Shown here piece by piece: positions 1-8,818 of a DNA stretch of 64,000 nucleotides. The translations under genes and the position numbers were made by a program. Numbering within the stretch: the first letter of the stretch is position 1; every line of letters starts with the position of its first letter. The stretch comes from an uncultured Clostridia bacterium (GTDB lineage: Bacteria > Bacillota > Clostridia > TANB77 > CAG-508): the NCBI GenBank assembly GCA_934167495.1, contig CAKPKP010000006.1, forward strand, positions 1-64,000, read 5' to 3'. The notes beneath the pieces were generated by a model that was not told the origin of the DNA, did no database searches, and was given only the letters and a program-made list of their open reading frames with translations.

Positions 1-155
1 ATTATACATTGAATTAGGGACGCTTTCAACTGGGTGTGGTAAAATCATTCCGCTGTGCAGAGATTTTTGACACAAAACATGATAGCAAAACAAAAGACAC
101 AGACAAAAGGTCTGTCCCATTGTCTGCCATTGTCTGTAATCATTTTGCTTTTGTT
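1..155. other. Leading intergenic DNA, no supported gene
   Basis: I see no coding region that I can support here. The stretch is less AT-rich than the rest of the window and holds a short hairpin (ACAGAC 99-104 with GTCTGT 110-115) followed by repeated TGTCTG words. It could be the 3' flank of a gene lying outside the window, or an extension of the repeat that starts at 156: the words just before 156 (TTTTGTTCT) match the end of that repeat's third hairpin. Confidence 0.4.
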
Positions 156-299
156 CTCTAATAAGAAATTCTGAGGAATTTCCTATTAGAGAAATACTTT
201 GTACAGAAATTTGCTATATGCAAATTTCGCACACGAACAAAGACGCGGACTTCAAAATGTTTTAATAAGTGCAAAAGTTATTAATGTCCGCTTTTGTTC
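156..299 (+). repeat. Structured intergenic repeat, copy 1 (three hairpins)
   Basis: Hairpin 1 spans 156-191 (CTCTAATA pairs with TATTAGAG, with an inner GAAATTC/GAATTTC stem and one A-C mismatch). Hairpin 2 spans 206-228 (GAAATTTGC, loop TATAT, GCAAATTTC). Hairpin 3 spans 235-299 (GAACAAA with TTTGTTC, then GCGGAC with GTCCGC). Copies 2 and 3 lie at 6450 and 22171. The hairpin 2 core is nearly identical in all three, while the hairpin 3 stem differs in sequence but still pairs. Function unknown. Confidence 0.85.
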
Positions 300-314
300 T
301 GTGAAAAATAAATA

Positions 315-343
315 TTGACAATAAAAATTATTTTATATATATT
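315..343 (+). promoter_or_regulatory. Sigma-A-type promoter for the transketolase genes
   Basis: TTGACA at 315-320, a 17-nt spacer and TATATT at 338-343, about 35 nt upstream of the TTG start at 378. No operator or riboswitch is visible between promoter and start. Confidence 0.7.
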
Positions 344-377
344 AAAATAAATTAAGGTTAAGATTGGAGGGAGTTTT

Positions 378-1205
378 TTGAATATAACATTGGAGAGTAT
401 AGAGGATTTAAGAAAAAAATCAAAAGAAATAAGAAGGGATATTATAGAAGAGGTGTATAATGCTTCATCAGGGCATCCTGGAGGATCTCTTTCAGTAACA
501 GATATATTAACTGTTTTATATTTTAATCAAATGAATATAAATCCAGATAAACCTAATGATGAAAATAGAGATAGATTAATTTTATCTAAGGGACATTGCT
601 GTCCTGCTTTATATGCTACTTTAGCTAATAGGGGTTATTTCGATAAAGAACTTTTAAAAAGTTTTAGAAAAATAGATGGACTTTTGCAAGGTCATCCAGA
701 TATGAAAAAAATACCTGGGGTAGATATGTCTTCAGGTTCTTTAGGTCAAGGTTTGTCTGCTGCAAATGGAATGGCTTTAGCTTCAAAATTAGATAAAAAA
801 GGTTTTAGAGTTTATTGCATAGTTGGAGATGGAGAAATAGAAGAAGGTCAAATTTGGGAAGCTGCTATGACATCTTCTCATTATAAATTAGATAATTTAT
901 GTGTGATTGTTGATAATAATAATTTACAAATAGATGGTCAAGTAAAAGATGTAATGAATGTTTATCCTATAGATGAAAAATTTAAGAGTTTTGGATTTGA
1001 AACTATTAATATTGATGGTAATAATATAGAGGAAATTATAGAAGCATTACAAAAAGCTAAAATAACAAAAGGAAAACCAACAGCAATTATTGCTAAAACT
1101 ATAAAAGGAAAAGGGGTTTCTTTTATGGAAGATAATGTTTCTTGGCATGGAAAAGCGCCTTCAGAAGAGGAATATAATAAGGCAATTTTAGAATTAGGTG
1201 ATTAA
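378..1205 (+). CDS. Transketolase, N-terminal (TPP-binding) subunit
   Basis: First half of a split transketolase, which with the next gene makes the heterodimeric enzyme that moves two-carbon ketol units between sugar phosphates in the non-oxidative pentose phosphate pathway. The 275-residue length fits the family. SGHPGG near residue 31 and GDGEIEEG at 150-157 are the thiamine diphosphate/Mg-binding features, and KGH near 71 is also typical. The start is TTG behind TTGGAGGGAG. The partner follows after 29 nt with its own GGAGG site, so the two are surely cotranscribed. Split transketolases are common in anaerobic Clostridia. Cytoplasmic. Confidence 0.95.
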   Translation: MNITLESIEDLRKKSKEIRRDIIEEVYNASSGHPGGSLSVTDILTVLYFNQMNINPDKPNDENRDRLILSKGHCCPALYATLANRGYFDKELLKSFRKIDGLLQGHPDMKKIPGVDMSSGSLGQGLSAANGMALASKLDKKGFRVYCIVGDGEIEEGQIWEAAMTSSHYKLDNLCVIVDNNNLQIDGQVKDVMNVYPIDEKFKSFGFETINIDGNNIEEIIEALQKAKITKGKPTAIIAKTIKGKGVSFMEDNVSWHGKAPSEEEYNKAILELGD

Positions 1206-1234
1206 TAATAAATTATTTAATTGGAGGAATTTTA

Positions 1235-2167
1235 ATGAATATAGATAAAAAAATTGCAACAAGACAAAGTTATGGAGAAGCATTAAGAGATTTAGGAAAA
1301 GAAAATGAAAATATAGTTGTTTTTGATGCTGATTTAGCAGAAGCAACCAAAACAAGTTTGTTTAAAAAAGAATTTCCAAATAGATTTTTTGATATGGGAA
1401 TTTCTGAACAAGATATGGTAAGTACAGCAGCTGGTATTTCTACATGTAATAAGATACCATATGTAAGTTCTTTTGCTATGTTTTTAGCTGGAAGAGCATA
1501 TGAACAAATAAGAAATAGTGTAGGATATCCTCATTTAAATGTTAAATTATGTGCTACTCATGCAGGTATAACGGTAGGAGAAGATGGGGCAACTCATCAA
1601 TGTTTAGAAGATATTAGTTTAATGAGAGAAATACCAGGAATGACTGTAATGTGCACATCTGATGATATACAAACAAAATGGGCAGTAAAAGAGATTTCTA
1701 AAATAAATGGACCTGTATATTTAAGATTATGTAGGCTTGCAAGCCCTATAATATATGACGATGGAACTACATTTGAAATAGGCAAAGCCGTACAGATTGG
1801 TGACGGAAATGATGCTACAATTATTGCAACAGGTATTACTGTTTCAGAAGCTATAAAAGCAAAAGAAGAATTATTAAAAGAAGGCATAAATGTAAGAGTA
1901 TTAGATATTCATACAATAAAACCTATAGACAAAGAAGCAATTATAAAATGTGCTAAAGAAACTAAAAAAATAATAACAATAGAAGATCATAATATAATAG
2001 GTGGTTTAGGTTCAGCTGTTTGTGAAGTTTTAGCAGAAGAGTATCCTTGCAAAGTTGTAAGAATGGGAATAAAAGATTGCTTTGGAAAGTCTGGAAATGC
2101 AAGTAAACTTATGGAGTATTATGGAATTACTTCAAAAAATATTATAGAAGAGGTAAAAAAAACATAA
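1235..2167 (+). CDS. Transketolase, C-terminal (pyrimidine-binding) subunit
   Basis: Second half of the split transketolase (310 residues), carrying the pyrimidine-binding and C-terminal domains. EDGATHQ near residue 114 is the conserved segment that helps bind substrate and cofactor, and EDHNIIGGLG near 250 marks the C-terminal domain. It overlaps in sequence type with DXP synthase and pyruvate dehydrogenase E1-beta, but the length and the neighbouring N-terminal subunit make transketolase the clear reading. ATG start behind GGAGG. A strong terminator follows. Confidence 0.95.
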   Translation: MNIDKKIATRQSYGEALRDLGKENENIVVFDADLAEATKTSLFKKEFPNRFFDMGISEQDMVSTAAGISTCNKIPYVSSFAMFLAGRAYEQIRNSVGYPHLNVKLCATHAGITVGEDGATHQCLEDISLMREIPGMTVMCTSDDIQTKWAVKEISKINGPVYLRLCRLASPIIYDDGTTFEIGKAVQIGDGNDATIIATGITVSEAIKAKEELLKEGINVRVLDIHTIKPIDKEAIIKCAKETKKIITIEDHNIIGGLGSAVCEVLAEEYPCKVVRMGIKDCFGKSGNASKLMEYYGITSKNIIEEVKKT

Positions 2168-2225
2168 TAATTGTGAATTTTTTGTGAAAATTGCAAAGTT
2201 TCGAAAATACGAGAAAATTTGATAT

Positions 2226-2267
2226 AAAAAGAAAAAAACATCGTAAATAAGATGTTTTTTTCTTTTT
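2226..2267 (+). terminator. Rho-independent terminator after transketolase genes
   Basis: A 17-bp stem (2226-2242 with 2251-2267) around an 8-nt loop. The arms are A-rich then T-rich around the pair ACATC/GATGT, so the hairpin would work in either direction, and the 3' side ends in a T-run. Confidence 0.85.
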
Positions 2268-2348
2268 ATGCTATTGCAAATAAATTAATTTATTGATATT
2301 ATGATAATGAATTATAGTAAATTTCTATACTTGTTTGGAGGAACAAAA

Positions 2349-3035
2349 ATGATAGAGTTTAAAAATGTAAGTAAAACATATGATACAGGTACAGAAGCTG
2401 TAAAAAATGTTAATTTTAAAATTGAAAAAGGTGAATTTGCATTCTTAGTAGGTTCTTCTGGTTCTGGAAAATCAACATTAATAAAGCTTATTCTAAAAGA
2501 AGAAGAACCTACATCAGGAAATATAATTATAAATGGAAAAGATACAACTTTCTTAAAACAAAAAAGAGTGCCATATCTTCGTAGAAGTATGGGAGTAGTA
2601 TTCCAAGATTTCAGGTTATTACCAGATAAAACAGTATATGATAATGTAGCTTTTGCAATGTATATAGTTAAAGCTACACCAAGACATATAAGAAGACAAG
2701 TTCCAATGGTATTATCTTTGGTTGGATTAAGTGGAAAAGCAAAAATGTATCCAAATGAGTTATCAGGAGGAGAACAACAAAGAGTAGCTTTAGCAAGAGC
2801 TTTAGTTAACAATCCATCTATGATAATTGCTGATGAGCCTACAGGAAACTTAGATCCAGATACTGCATGGGATATAATGAATTTGTTAAATGATATTAAT
2901 TTAAGAGGAACAACTGTTGTAATGGCTACTCATGCTAAAGATATTGTAGACAAAATGGCAAAAAGAGTTATTCATATACAAAATGGTGAAATTGTTAGAG
3001 ATGATAAAAGAGGTGGATATAACGGTGAGATATAG
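2349..3035 (+). CDS. ftsE: Cell division ATP-binding protein FtsE
   Basis: ATPase of the FtsEX ABC-type complex, which transmits ATP hydrolysis at the divisome to extracellular peptidoglycan hydrolases. 228 residues. Walker A is GSSGSGKST near 35-43, the ABC signature LSGGEQQ near 137, and Walker B (MIIADEP) near 159, followed by an H-loop (ATHA). I place the start at ATG 2349, which has TTGGAGG 8 nt upstream, rather than at an in-frame ATG 48 nt earlier that has no ribosome site. ftsX overlaps its 3' end, and two M23 hydrolases follow. Confidence 0.96.
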   Translation: MIEFKNVSKTYDTGTEAVKNVNFKIEKGEFAFLVGSSGSGKSTLIKLILKEEEPTSGNIIINGKDTTFLKQKRVPYLRRSMGVVFQDFRLLPDKTVYDNVAFAMYIVKATPRHIRRQVPMVLSLVGLSGKAKMYPNELSGGEQQRVALARALVNNPSMIIADEPTGNLDPDTAWDIMNLLNDINLRGTTVVMATHAKDIVDKMAKRVIHIQNGEIVRDDKRGGYNGEI

Positions 3036-3927
3036 TACTATTGGTTATTTAATTAGTGAAGGTTTTAAGAATGTTTTTAAAAATAAAAAATCAACATTTG
3101 CATCTTTAGGAATAATGTGTTGTACAATGTTTATATTTGGAGTATTTTTTGCTATAGGTCAAAACATAAATTATATAATGGAAAATGTAGAAGCAGCACA
3201 AGGTATGCAAGTGTTTATAGAGAATGATGCTACAGAACAAGATATAGAAGAGCTTGAAAGTAAGATAAAATCAATACATGGTGTTAGTACAACTACATTT
3301 GTTTCAAAGCAACAAGCTTTGGATCAAATGAAGGAAAACTTAGGTGAAAATCAAGATTTATTAACCGCTTATGAAGGCGAAAATAATATTTTCCCTGCTT
3401 CATATGTAGTTAAACTTACAGATTTAACTTTAAACGAAGAAGTAAAAGATAAAATAATGCAATTAGATAATGTTAAAAAAATTACTAGTAGTGATAAAAC
3501 TATAGCAACATTAATAAAATTAGCAAATGGCGTAAGAATTATATCTGGAGTAATATTAATATTGTTAGTTGCAATTTCTATATTTATAATTTCAAATACA
3601 ATAAAACTTACAGTACATGCAAGAAGAAAAGAAATTTCAATAATGAAATATGTAGGTGCTACTAATTCATTTATTAGATGGCCTTTTATGGTTGAAGGTA
3701 TTATAATTGGAGTAATAGCAGCTGGAATTACAATATTAATTGTAGGTGGATGCTATGAAATAGTTATCACTGAAATTATGAAAACAGGTTTTACAGATAC
3801 AGTACAATTAAGTTTATTACATTTTAGAGATATAGTGGAATTAATATCAATTGTATACATATCTTTAGGTATAGGAATAGGTGTTATAGGAAGTTCTATA
3901 TCTATGAAAAAATACCTACAAGTATAA
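3025..3927 (+). CDS. ftsX: Cell division membrane protein FtsX
   Basis: Membrane partner of FtsE (about 300 residues). It has an N-terminal helix, a large extracellular loop (about residues 50-170) that in this family contacts coiled-coil hydrolase activators, and three C-terminal membrane helices. The chosen start is GTG 3025, giving the typical N-terminus (M)RYSTIGYLISEGFKN. AGGTGG lies 8 nt upstream and the gene overlaps the end of ftsE by 11 nt, which implies translational coupling. A longer reading from ATG 2983 would overlap ftsE by 53 nt and is less likely. Confidence 0.95.
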   Translation: MRYSTIGYLISEGFKNVFKNKKSTFASLGIMCCTMFIFGVFFAIGQNINYIMENVEAAQGMQVFIENDATEQDIEELESKIKSIHGVSTTTFVSKQQALDQMKENLGENQDLLTAYEGENNIFPASYVVKLTDLTLNEEVKDKIMQLDNVKKITSSDKTIATLIKLANGVRIISGVILILLVAISIFIISNTIKLTVHARRKEISIMKYVGATNSFIRWPFMVEGIIIGVIAAGITILIVGGCYEIVITEIMKTGFTDTVQLSLLHFRDIVELISIVYISLGIGIGVIGSSISMKKYLQV

Positions 3928-3949
3928 CAAGAAGAGGAGTGTAAGATAA

Positions 3950-5230
3950 ATGAGAAAACTTATTAAAATAACAAGTATAGTTTTAATAATATGCAGTTTA
4001 TCTTGTACAATTTTTGCAGAAACAGATCAAATAAATAATATAACAACTGAAAATACAACTACGAATACAGTTGCAAATGAAACAACAGATAAAAAAGAGA
4101 AATTAACATTAGATGAATTAAAATTAAAAAAGAGTGAAATAGATAGTCAAATTACTAAATCATCAGAAAAAATAGAATATATTGAAGGTGAATTATCTAC
4201 TTTACTAGTAAAAGTTGAAGAATTAAATTCAAAAATTAAAACAAAGAAAGCAGAAATAGAATTACTTTCAAGTCAAGAAGCTGTTTTAAAAAATGAAATA
4301 GAAATAGTACAAGAAGAACTAAATATTGCAAATACAAACTATCTAAAACAGAAAAAGATTGCAGAAGAAAGATTAGTTGCAATGTATGAGATGGGTGAAA
4401 CTACATATTTAGATGTAATGTTGAATTCAAAAGGAATAAAAGATTTTATTTCAAAGTATTACCTAGTTTCAGAAATAGCAACAACTGATAAAGAATTATT
4501 AGAAAATGTAAATAAAATAAAAGTAGATGTTGAAAATACTAAAACTATATTAGAAACAAAAAAAGAAGAGTTGTCTTTGGCAAGAAGCAATAGAGAAAAA
4601 ACAAGTATAGCATTAGAAAATATGAATATAGTTTTAAGCAATTATATGACTCAATTATCATCTGAAGAGCTTACTTTACACAATAATATTGAGCAATATA
4701 ATACTGAAATAGAAAACATAGAAAGAGAAATTTTAACATTATCTCTTGCAAATGTAGGAAGCGAATATATTGGTGGAACTATGGCATGGCCAGTTCCAGG
4801 ATATACAAGAATAACATCATCATATGGAATGAGAGAGCATCCAATAACTGGTGTTTATAAATTACATTCAGGGGTTGATATAGGTGCACCAAGAGGAACA
4901 AGTTTTATTGCTGCAAATGATGGAATTGTTACTAAAGCAGAGTATAATACCGCATATGGAAACATGGTAATAGTAGACCATGGAGGAGGTATTTCTACTT
5001 TGTATGCACATGGAGATGAAATTTCAGTAGAGGTTGGCCAAACTGTAAAGAGAGGAGATGAAGTTCTAAAAGTAGGGACAACAGGGTATTCAACAGGATA
5101 TCATGCTCATTTTGAAGTTAGAATAAATGGTCAAACAGTAGAGCCACTAGATTATATTACATCATACAATAAAGAAACTACAGAGGAAAATGTTGTAGAA
5201 TTAAAAGGAACGGAGAATAGTAATGAATAG
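3950..5230 (+). CDS. Secreted coiled-coil M23 peptidase (EnvC/PcsB/CwlO-type) 1
   Basis: Probable peptidoglycan hydrolase or hydrolase activator driven by FtsEX. 426 residues: signal peptide about 1-24, a low-complexity Thr/Asn segment, a long coiled coil (about 45-265) and a C-terminal LytM/M23 domain. Zinc and catalytic motifs are intact (HSGVDIG near 305 and HAHFEVR near 387), so it looks enzymatically competent, unlike E. coli EnvC which lacks them. It follows ftsX by 22 nt, and the next gene is a paralogue overlapping it by 8 nt. Coiled coil plus M23 plus FtsEX linkage resembles the FtsEX-PcsB and FtsEX-CwlO arrangements. Confidence 0.9.
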   Translation: MRKLIKITSIVLIICSLSCTIFAETDQINNITTENTTTNTVANETTDKKEKLTLDELKLKKSEIDSQITKSSEKIEYIEGELSTLLVKVEELNSKIKTKKAEIELLSSQEAVLKNEIEIVQEELNIANTNYLKQKKIAEERLVAMYEMGETTYLDVMLNSKGIKDFISKYYLVSEIATTDKELLENVNKIKVDVENTKTILETKKEELSLARSNREKTSIALENMNIVLSNYMTQLSSEELTLHNNIEQYNTEIENIEREILTLSLANVGSEYIGGTMAWPVPGYTRITSSYGMREHPITGVYKLHSGVDIGAPRGTSFIAANDGIVTKAEYNTAYGNMVIVDHGGGISTLYAHGDEISVEVGQTVKRGDEVLKVGTTGYSTGYHAHFEVRINGQTVEPLDYITSYNKETTEENVVELKGTENSNE

Positions 5231-6410
5231 GAATAAAATATTAAAATTTGCATATGTATTAATAATAGTAAGTGTCTTTGTAATATCAAATGTTACTTTA
5301 TCGGTAGCGGCAACAAAAGAAGAAATAAAAGATAAAGAAGGCGAGATAGATGAAAAAATAAATGCAACTAATTCAGAAATTAGAGTCGTTAAAGGTGAAA
5401 TTTCTTCTACAATGGCTGAAGTTCAAGAATTATCTAATCAAATTAGTGCATATGAAAGTGAAATTGCAGAATTAGAGTCACAAATAGAAGATTTAAATTC
5501 AGAAATAGAAGTAACTGAGAAAAATTTAAAGGAACAAGAAGAAAAATATAATGTACAACAAGATTTATTACAAAAAAGATTAGTTGCTTTGTATGAGGCT
5601 GGTTCAACAACATATTTAGATATGTTACTTAGTTCAGATGGGTTAACTCAATTTATTTCAAACTATTATTTAATATCTACTCTTGCTGAATGTGATACTG
5701 ATTTATTAAAAAGTATAGAAACATTAAAAAATGAAATAGCTCAAACTAAAGCATCATTGGAGGAGAAAAAAGCAACTGTTGAAAACAGTAAAAATACAAT
5801 AGAAGCTAAAAGTAGTGCTTTAGCGGTTATAAAAAATGATAAAACTTCAAAAGTTTCTAAATTAAATGCTAGTGAAAAAGAATTACAAGATCAATTAGAT
5901 CAATTTGAAAAAGATAAACAAGATTTGGAAAGAGAGTTAGCAGCTATTCTTGCAGCAGAAGAAGCAGCAAACAGAAGGTATGATGAAGATATAAGTTCAA
6001 ATCCAAGCAGTTCTGGATACATAAGTCCATTAGCTGGTAGAACTAAAAATAATATAACAACAGGGTATAGAGGATATAGCACTCATACTGGAGTAGATTT
6101 TGCTGTAAGTAGTGGTACTCCAATAAGAGCAGTAAAATCTGGTACTGTTGAAATATCAAAAGCTTTATATGGCGCTAATGGCAATTATAGAAGTTATGGT
6201 GAGTATATAGTAATTAATCATCATGATGGAACTATGACTTTATATGCTCATGGTTCACCTGGATCAAGAACAGTTTCTCCTGGTCAATCTGTAGCACAAG
6301 GAGAAACAATAATGCTAGTTGGGTCAACTGGAAATTCAACAGGTCCACATCTTCATTTTGAAGTTAGAGTTAATGCAAGACCTGTTAATCCAACACCATA
6401 TTTACCATAG
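5223..6410 (+). CDS. Secreted coiled-coil M23 peptidase (EnvC/PcsB/CwlO-type) 2
   Basis: Tandem paralogue of the preceding gene (395 residues). Signal peptide about 1-29, coiled coil about 32-245, a Ser/Gly linker, then an M23 domain with HTGVDFA near 287 and HLHFEVR near 378. The shared segment around AGSTTYLDMLLSS in the coiled coil is characteristic of this FtsEX-partner family. Its ATG lies inside the end of gene 1 (8-nt overlap), so the two are coupled. Having two intact copies side by side suggests specialised roles, for example division versus sporulation septum, but that is inference. Confidence 0.9.
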   Translation: MNRNKILKFAYVLIIVSVFVISNVTLSVAATKEEIKDKEGEIDEKINATNSEIRVVKGEISSTMAEVQELSNQISAYESEIAELESQIEDLNSEIEVTEKNLKEQEEKYNVQQDLLQKRLVALYEAGSTTYLDMLLSSDGLTQFISNYYLISTLAECDTDLLKSIETLKNEIAQTKASLEEKKATVENSKNTIEAKSSALAVIKNDKTSKVSKLNASEKELQDQLDQFEKDKQDLERELAAILAAEEAANRRYDEDISSNPSSSGYISPLAGRTKNNITTGYRGYSTHTGVDFAVSSGTPIRAVKSGTVEISKALYGANGNYRSYGEYIVINHHDGTMTLYAHGSPGSRTVSPGQSVAQGETIMLVGSTGNSTGPHLHFEVRVNARPVNPTPYLP

Positions 6411-6418
6411 TTATAATT

Positions 6419-6449
6419 AAAGGGTCGATTACCCATATCGACCTTTTTT
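6419..6449 (+). terminator. Terminator after the ftsEX-M23 operon
   Basis: GGTCGAT (6423-6429) pairs with ATCGACC (6437-6443) and is followed directly by TTTTTT. The structured repeat copy 2 begins at 6450, immediately after the T-run. Confidence 0.85.
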
Positions 6450-6596
6450 CTATAATAGGAAATTCCTCAAAATTTCCTATTATAGAAATACTTTGTACAG
6501 AAATTTGCTATATGCAAATTTCGCACACGAACAATTAAACGTGGGCTGAACTCTACAATTTAAAATATAAAAAATTTAATCAGCTCACTATTGTTC
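6450..6596 (+). repeat. Structured intergenic repeat, copy 2 (three hairpins)
   Basis: Hairpin 1 is a perfect 15-bp stem (6450-6464 with 6471-6485). Hairpin 2 is GAAATTTGC/GCAAATTTC at 6500-6522 with loop TATAT. Hairpin 3 pairs GAACAAT (6529-6535) with ATTGTTC (6590-6596) and GTGGGCTGA (6541-6549) with TCAGCTCAC (6580-6588). Compared with copy 1, both arms of hairpin 3 have changed together. It sits between a terminator and the ctpA-like gene. Confidence 0.9.
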
Positions 6597-6619
6597 TCTA
6601 ATAGGAAAATCCTATTAGA
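6597..6619 (+). repeat. Extra hairpin-1-like palindrome next to repeat copy 2
   Basis: TCTAATAGGA (6597-6606) and TCCTATTAGA (6610-6619) form a perfect 10-bp stem with an AAA loop. The arms match hairpin 1 of the neighbouring repeat, so the element is flanked by a hairpin-1 motif on both sides. A degenerate version follows copy 3 near 22319-22335. Confidence 0.75.
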
Positions 6620-6662
6620 TAAAAAATTTTAAAATAAATATAAAATGTGGAGGCTAAAATAA

Positions 6663-7877
6663 ATGAGTGACGAAAATTTTGAGAAATACAAGAATTCAAT
6701 CTATAATAAATTTTTTGCAATATTGTTAATTGTTGCATGTGTTGTTGCTGTGGTATCATCTATATTTACATATAAATGGATTACAAAGAATAATGCAGTA
6801 TTGGATTTAAAAGCAAGTACAACTGATACAACAAACAAAACACAAGCAATAGCAAAATCACTAGAAAATTTTAGAAGTGTTATAGATGAATATTATAAAG
6901 GCGACATCGATGAAGAAAAATTATTAGATAGCACTATAAAAGGATATGTTGATGGATTAGGAGATAAATATACAACATATATGCCAAAAGAAGAGTGGGA
7001 CGAATTTCAAGAATCTGCTCTTGGAAACTTTGTTGGTATAGGAATATATATGACAGAAAATAGTGATGAACTAATAGAAGTAGTTTCACCAATGGAAGAT
7101 TCTCCAGCTAAAAAAGCTGGAATAATGGCAGGTGATATTATTGTTGAAGTAAATGGAGAAAGTGTAATAGGTCAAAGTACAGATATTGTTTCTTCAAAAA
7201 TAAAAGGTGAAGAAGGCACTAATGTTTCTATAAAAATAAAAAGAAATGATGAATATTTAACTTTTGACTTAGTAAGAGAGAATATTAAAATTTATCATGT
7301 TTATTCAGAAATTTTAGATAATAATGTAGGATATATTTCATTAATTACATTTGATACTGGATGTGCAGATGAATTTTATAAAAAATTAACAGAGTTAAAA
7401 GATAAAGGAATAACAAAGTTAGTAATAGATTTAAGAAACAATACAGGAGGTATTGTTAATGAATCTTTAAATATAGCTGAAATGTTTATAAATAAAGGAA
7501 ATAAACTTTTAATTACAGAAGATAATAAAAATAATAAAGTTACTACTTATGCAAAAAGTGATGCTATTGTTGACATGGATGTTGTTGTATTATGCAATAA
7601 ATATACAGCAAGCGCTTCAGAGATTTTAATAGGAGCTTTAAGAGATAATAATATAGCTAAAACTGTAGGAACTCAAACTTATGGAAAAGGTGTAATTCAA
7701 CAAATCTTTAAATTAAAAGATGGAGGAGCATTAAAAATTACAACGGAAGAATATTATACTCCAAATGAAACTAAAATTAATAAAGTTGGAATTACTCCAG
7801 ATGTAGAAGTTGAGTTAAAAGACGGAGAGGAAGATACACAATTAAATAAAGCTATAGAAATATTAAACAAAAAATAA
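6663..7877 (+). CDS. C-terminal processing peptidase (S41 family, CtpA-like)
   Basis: Membrane-anchored serine protease of the tail-specific (CtpA/Prc) family, which cleaves exported proteins at their C-termini. 404 residues: cytoplasmic stub, one membrane helix (about 14-37), a PDZ domain (about 110-195, with FVGIGIYM) and the S41 core. The Ser-Lys dyad is visible as TASASEIL near 318 and TYGKGVIQ near 342. ATG start behind GTGGAGG. It stands 253 nt from the FtsEX-hydrolase operon. In other bacteria Ctp proteases regulate M23 hydrolases, so a link is plausible but inferred. Confidence 0.93.
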   Translation: MSDENFEKYKNSIYNKFFAILLIVACVVAVVSSIFTYKWITKNNAVLDLKASTTDTTNKTQAIAKSLENFRSVIDEYYKGDIDEEKLLDSTIKGYVDGLGDKYTTYMPKEEWDEFQESALGNFVGIGIYMTENSDELIEVVSPMEDSPAKKAGIMAGDIIVEVNGESVIGQSTDIVSSKIKGEEGTNVSIKIKRNDEYLTFDLVRENIKIYHVYSEILDNNVGYISLITFDTGCADEFYKKLTELKDKGITKLVIDLRNNTGGIVNESLNIAEMFINKGNKLLITEDNKNNKVTTYAKSDAIVDMDVVVLCNKYTASASEILIGALRDNNIAKTVGTQTYGKGVIQQIFKLKDGGALKITTEEYYTPNETKINKVGITPDVEVELKDGEEDTQLNKAIEILNKK

Positions 7878-7891
7878 TTAGAGGAATAAAT

Positions 7892-8761
7892 ATGTATAAA
7901 GAACAGAAATTTGTAATTAATGATATAAAATCATTTGAATTAAGAGATATTTTTGATTGTGGTCAATGCTTTAGATGGAATGAACAAGAGGATGGAAGTT
8001 ACACAGGTATAATAAAAAATGGTGTTTTAAACGTAAAAAAAGAAGAATCAAATGTAATTTTTTCGGGACTATTAAATGAAGATATTGAAAAAGTGTGTAA
8101 TGAATATTTTGATTTAAATACAGATTATGAATTAATAAAAGAGAAACTATCAACAGTAGATGATAACTTGAAAAAAAGCATAGAATATGGGGAAGGCATT
8201 AGAATATTAAATCAAGATTTATGGGAATGTATAATTTCATTTATAATATCAGCTAATAACAATATACCAAGAATAAAGAAAATTATTGATAGAATTTCTG
8301 AAAATTATGGAGAAGAAATAATATGGAATGACAAAAAATATTATACTTTTCCAACAGAAAAAGAACTTTCAAAAGCTAGTATAGAAGATTTAAGGAAACT
8401 AGGATTAGGCTTTAGAGATAAAAGAGTGTATACCACAACAAAAATGATTTTAAATAAAGAAGTAGATTTAGATGAAATAATTAAATTGGATAATTCAAAT
8501 GAAATTAGAGAAAAATTACTTTCTTTAGATGGAGTTGGAGAAAAGGTAGCAGATTGTATAATGTTATTTTCTTTAAAACGTTTTGATGTATTTCCAGTAG
8601 ATGTATGGGTAAGGCGTGTAATGAATGAATTATACATAAAAAACGAAAATGAAGAAAAAGTTAATAAAACAGAAGTAAGAAAAATAGCAGAAGAAAAATT
8701 TGGCAGTTTAGCAGGAATTGCACAACAATATTTATTTTATTATAGAAAAAATGTATCATAA
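7892..8761 (+). CDS. 8-oxoguanine DNA glycosylase/AP lyase (OGG1 type)
   Basis: Base-excision repair enzyme removing 8-oxoguanine. 289 residues with the OGG N-terminal domain (FDCGQCFRW near 23-31) and the HhH-GPD fold. Motif LDGVGEKVADC gives the Schiff-base lysine K218 and FPVDVWV gives D237, the same 19-residue spacing as K249/D268 of human OGG1. ATG start with a gaggaa site, 15 nt after the protease gene, probably cotranscribed. A bidirectional terminator follows. Confidence 0.93.
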   Translation: MYKEQKFVINDIKSFELRDIFDCGQCFRWNEQEDGSYTGIIKNGVLNVKKEESNVIFSGLLNEDIEKVCNEYFDLNTDYELIKEKLSTVDDNLKKSIEYGEGIRILNQDLWECIISFIISANNNIPRIKKIIDRISENYGEEIIWNDKKYYTFPTEKELSKASIEDLRKLGLGFRDKRVYTTTKMILNKEVDLDEIIKLDNSNEIREKLLSLDGVGEKVADCIMLFSLKRFDVFPVDVWVRRVMNELYIKNENEEKVNKTEVRKIAEEKFGSLAGIAQQYLFYYRKNVS

Positions 8762-8765
8762 AATA

Positions 8766-8792
8766 GCGCGATTATTTATAAAATAATCGCGC
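8766..8792. terminator. Bidirectional terminator between convergent genes
   Basis: Perfect 12-bp stem GCGCGATTATTT (8766-8777) and AAATAATCGCGC (8781-8792) with a 3-nt loop, between the convergent glycosylase and PRTase-like genes. The T-run is weak on both sides. Confidence 0.75.
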
Positions 8793-8818
8793 TTACATTT
8801 ATATATTATGAAAGTTAA

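Noticed and set aside
2983..3027. Upstream ATG start for ftsX
   Set aside because: It would overlap ftsE by 53 nt and has no ribosome site; GTG 3025 has AGGTGG at good spacing and gives the normal N-terminus.
6450..6596. Structured repeat as an integron attC site
   Set aside because: The closing arms GAACAA/TTGTTC do not fit the RYYYAAC/GTTRRRY core, and no integrase or cassette array is present.
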